From NCBI GenBank assembly GCA_964389575.1, contig CAYMFF010000090.1, positions 1 through 8,461 on the forward strand: a stretch of 8,461 bases of DNA, written 5' to 3'. The notes under the pieces are model-generated. The model made no database searches and was not told the origin of the DNA. It saw only the letters and a list, made by a program, of their open reading frames with translations. A program made the position numbers and the translations under genes. Below are positions 6,055 through 8,461 of the stretch, one piece after another. Source of the stretch: JAGNRR01 sp964389575. Lineage in GTDB: Bacteria; Bacteroidota; Bacteroidia; Chitinophagales; Chitinophagaceae. Every line of letters begins with the position of its first letter. Position 1 is the first letter of the stretch.

Positions 6055-8408
6055 CTTGCGAATTATCCATAAAATTAAGGAACTGAAAGCAATTCACAAC
6101 TTATGCTTATCTTTGAATTGTGATGCTACTCTTGCGAATTATCCATAAAATTAAGGAACTGAAAGCAATTCACAACCTGCGATCAATCATCTTATCATAC
6201 ACAGTACTTGCGAATTATCCATAAAATTAAGGAACTGAAAGCAATTCACAACTGCATTAATGCCGCATACTGTTTTGCTTGCCTTGCGAATTATCCATAA
6301 AATTAAGGAACTGAAAGCAATTCACAACAACAAAGAACTTAATGATGATGGTGAAATCTTGCGAATTATCCATAAAATTAAGGAACTGAAAGCAATTCAC
6401 AACTAAAGCCGATGCATAACCCTATCAAAATCTCTTGCGAATTATCCATAAAATTAAGGAACTGAAAGCAATTCACAACGTTGTAGTTGAAACCGTTTTT
6501 TTTGCTTTACTTGCGAATTATCCATAAAATTAAGGAACTGAAAGCAATTCACAACACTTTAACTGCTCAAGATAAACACGGAATTCTTGCGAATTATCCA
6601 TAAAATTAAGGAACTGAAAGCAATTCACAACGCAAAGTCGGAAACAAAAAAAAGCATCTGACTTGCGAATTATCCATAAAATTAAGGAACTGAAAGCAAT
6701 TCACAACCGTTGCGGATGATATACTCGAAAACCATCACTTGCGAATTATCCATAAAATTAAGGAACTGAAAGCAATTCACAACATGATGGTACAGATAAA
6801 TTTAAGCTATCTTCTTGCGAATTATCCATAAAATTAAGGAACTGAAAGCAATTCACAACAGTACCATAGCACAACCTTTGTTCAGATTACTTGCGAATTA
6901 TCCATAAAATTAAGGAACTGAAAGCAATTCACAACCTATAAATACATCGCTTCTGATTTAGAGATCTTGCGAATTATCCATAAAATTAAGGAACTGAAAG
7001 CAATTCACAACTTGGTCATCAATAACCTTGAAACCTTTCCACTTGCGAATTATCCATAAAATTAAGGAACTGAAAGCAATTCACAACAAAGGTCCTGGAG
7101 ATAATCTTCAAAGCTTTCTTGCGAATTATCCATAAAATTAAGGAACTGAAAGCAATTCACAACTGATATGATGGAAATGAGACCTCTTGTCTCCTTGCGA
7201 ATTATCCATAAAATTAAGGAACTGAAAGCAATTCACAACGCAAATACCCTGACACCCGCATTATTATCACTTGCGAATTATCCATAAAATTAAGGAACTG
7301 AAAGCAATTCACAACAAATATATCTTTTAAATTAATTACTTAAATCTTGCGAATTATCCATAAAATTAAGGAACTGAAAGCAATTCACAACATGAGCTTA
7401 CACGCCGACGCATTTCACATTCTTGCGAATTATCCATAAAATTAAGGAACTGAAAGCAATTCACAACTCGATCGACCTTGGAATGTCTTCACCGCTTCTT
7501 GCGAATTATCCATAAAATTAAGGAACTGAAAGCAATTCACAACTTTTATAGATCGCATCCGCTTTTGATTCGACTTGCGAATTATCCATAAAATTAAGGA
7601 ACTGAAAGCAATTCACAACTGATGTGACCTGATTGCGTATGGGTCATGGCTTGCGAATTATCCATAAAATTAAGGAACTGAAAGCAATTCACAACGTAAA
7701 TTTGCGATACACTAACTTGATTTACTTGCGAATTATCCATAAAATTAAGGAACTGAAAGCAATTCACAACCTAAATGGTTAAGTAATGCATCGTCTATAA
7801 CTTGCGAATTATCCATAAAATTAAGGAACTGAAAGCAATTCACAACATACTATGCCTTTTAACTTTTACTGTTAATCTTGCGAATTATCCATAAAATTAA
7901 GGAACTGAAAGCAATTCACAACAGTTATACGAGGTGGATTTGAACGATTCATCTTGCGAATTATCCATAAAATTAAGGAACTGAAAGCAATTCACAACCC
8001 ATCCACTAACGTGGTATCTATCCCCTTCCCTTGCGAATTATCCATAAAATTAAGGAACTGAAAGCAATTCACAACGCACTTATATTAATCAATGCAATTT
8101 TTATACTTGCGAATTATCCATAAAATTAAGGAACTGAAAGCAATTCACAACGTAGATTAACAATTAATTGCGGCTTATAAACTTGCGAATTATCCATAAA
8201 ATTAAGGAACTGAAAGCAATTCACAACACCAGATGTGCGATCTTAAGTTTATTCTTACTTGCGAATTATCCATAAAATTAAGGAACTGAAAGCAATTCAC
8301 AACTGTCTCACAGTAATAAAGAGCGTTATATCTCTTGCGAATTATCCATAAAATTAAGGAACTGAAAGCAATTCACAACTAGTTATTGGTTTTGGTTTCT
8401 CAAAAATA

Positions 8409-8454
8409 AATGCGAATTATACATAAAATTAAGGAACTGAAAGCAATTCACAAC
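8409..8454 (-). repeat. degenerate terminal CRISPR repeat
   Basis: This right-most copy differs from the other repeats at positions 1, 2 and 13 in plus-strand numbering (C to A, T to A, C to A). The 33 bases from position 14 to 46 are unchanged and contain both the tracrRNA-pairing part and the promoter-like element. A degenerate repeat usually marks the oldest, leader-distal end, which places new insertions next to cas2. In transcription order it is the first repeat, and its altered part would be cut off any crRNA, so the changes should not harm the crRNA of the neighbouring spacer. Confidence 0.85.
8424..8454 (-). promoter_or_regulatory. repeat-embedded promoter candidate (first in transcription order; copied in every repeat)
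   Basis: In crRNA sense each repeat starts with GTTG, then 19 bases, then TAATTTTA (repeat positions 1-4 and 24-31; here 8454-8451 and 8431-8424). This fits TTG plus TAnnTTTG except for the last base and has exactly the spacing of the tracrRNA promoter candidate. Transcription would start near repeat position 35, so each RNA would carry about 12 nt of repeat, one spacer and the next repeat. Neisseria II-C arrays are known to carry promoters within repeats; for this array it is an inference. The other 31 repeats contain the same element. Confidence 0.42.
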
Positions 8455-8461
8455 ATATTTT

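Larger units (their letters stand above)
6055..8454 (-). CRISPR. CRISPR array, 32 repeats of 46 bp and 31 spacers
   Basis: Plus-strand repeats run from CTTGCGAATTATCC to GCAATTCACAAC. In crRNA sense the repeat is on the minus strand and begins GTTGTGAATTGCTTTCAG, matching the tracrRNA anti-repeat. Repeat starts: 6055, 6131, 6207, 6283, 6358, 6434, 6510, 6586, 6662, 6738, 6814, 6890, 6966, 7042, 7118, 7194, 7270, 7346, 7422, 7498, 7574, 7650, 7725, 7801, 7877, 7953, 8030, 8106, 8182, 8258, 8334 and 8409. Spacers are 30 nt except 29 nt at 6329-6357, 7696-7724 and 8380-8408, and 31 nt at 7999-8029. All spacers look different from one another. Repeats 1-31 read as identical. Each repeat has imperfect terminal inverted repeats: TTGCGAATT at positions 2-10 against AATTCACAA at 37-45, with one mismatch. 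Only 7 bp follow the last repeat, so the right flank is not visible. Spacer targets cannot be told without a search. Confidence 0.99.

Noticed and set aside
6055..8454. Array transcribed from the plus strand out of the cas2-side leader.
   Set aside because: The plus-strand repeat has the same sequence as the anti-repeat, so plus-strand RNA could not pair with the tracrRNA; the minus strand has the usual GTTGTG repeat start.

Overview
The window carries an apparently complete type II-C CRISPR-Cas locus. It is strongly AT-rich and uses A/T-rich sequence rather than clear Shine-Dalgarno sites before its genes. The candidate promoters look like the Bacteroidota -33/-7 type (TTTG ... TAnnTTTG). 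A short intergenic element resembles the GTTGAGCGCAGTCGAAA-type repeats scattered through flavobacterial genomes. Together with a very large Cas9 and a 46-nt repeat, this points to a member of the Bacteroidota, most likely Flavobacteriaceae. No species can be named from the sequence alone.

Layout, left to right: (1) positions 1 to about 44, minus strand: the 5' part of the tracrRNA. Its anti-repeat is complete, but the 3' end lies beyond the left edge. (2) 45-139: a short divergent control region with a good tracrRNA promoter candidate, a 14-bp palindrome and a weak cas9 promoter candidate. (3) 140-5946, plus strand: a tight cas9-cas1-cas2 operon with gaps of 3 and 14 bp. There is no csn2 or cas4, which defines subtype II-C. 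(4) 5947-6054: an AT-rich leader-like segment with a REP-like element and a perfect 8-bp hairpin touching the first repeat. (5) 6055-8454: a CRISPR array of 32 repeats of 46 bp and 31 spacers (27 of 30 nt, three of 29, one of 31). Thirty-one repeats read as identical. The right-most differs at three positions.

How the parts work together: Cas1-Cas2 would capture foreign DNA and insert it as new spacers, probably at the cas2-proximal end because the degenerate repeat is at the far end. The crRNA-sense strand of the repeat is the minus strand, so pre-crRNA runs right to left, toward the cas genes. Each repeat carries its own promoter-like element with the same geometry as the tracrRNA promoter, which recalls the repeat-embedded promoters of Neisseria II-C systems. 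The tracrRNA anti-repeat pairs with the first 18 nt of the crRNA repeat (17 Watson-Crick pairs plus one G-U). The duplex would guide Cas9, whose RuvC and HNH catalytic residues are all present.

The overall system belongs to a known class. The less expected details are a C-terminal QLELF on Cas2 that matches the bacterial sliding-clamp binding motif, the matched promoters in repeat and tracrRNA, the hairpin at the array boundary, and a tracrRNA segment that could compete with the crRNA for the anti-repeat.
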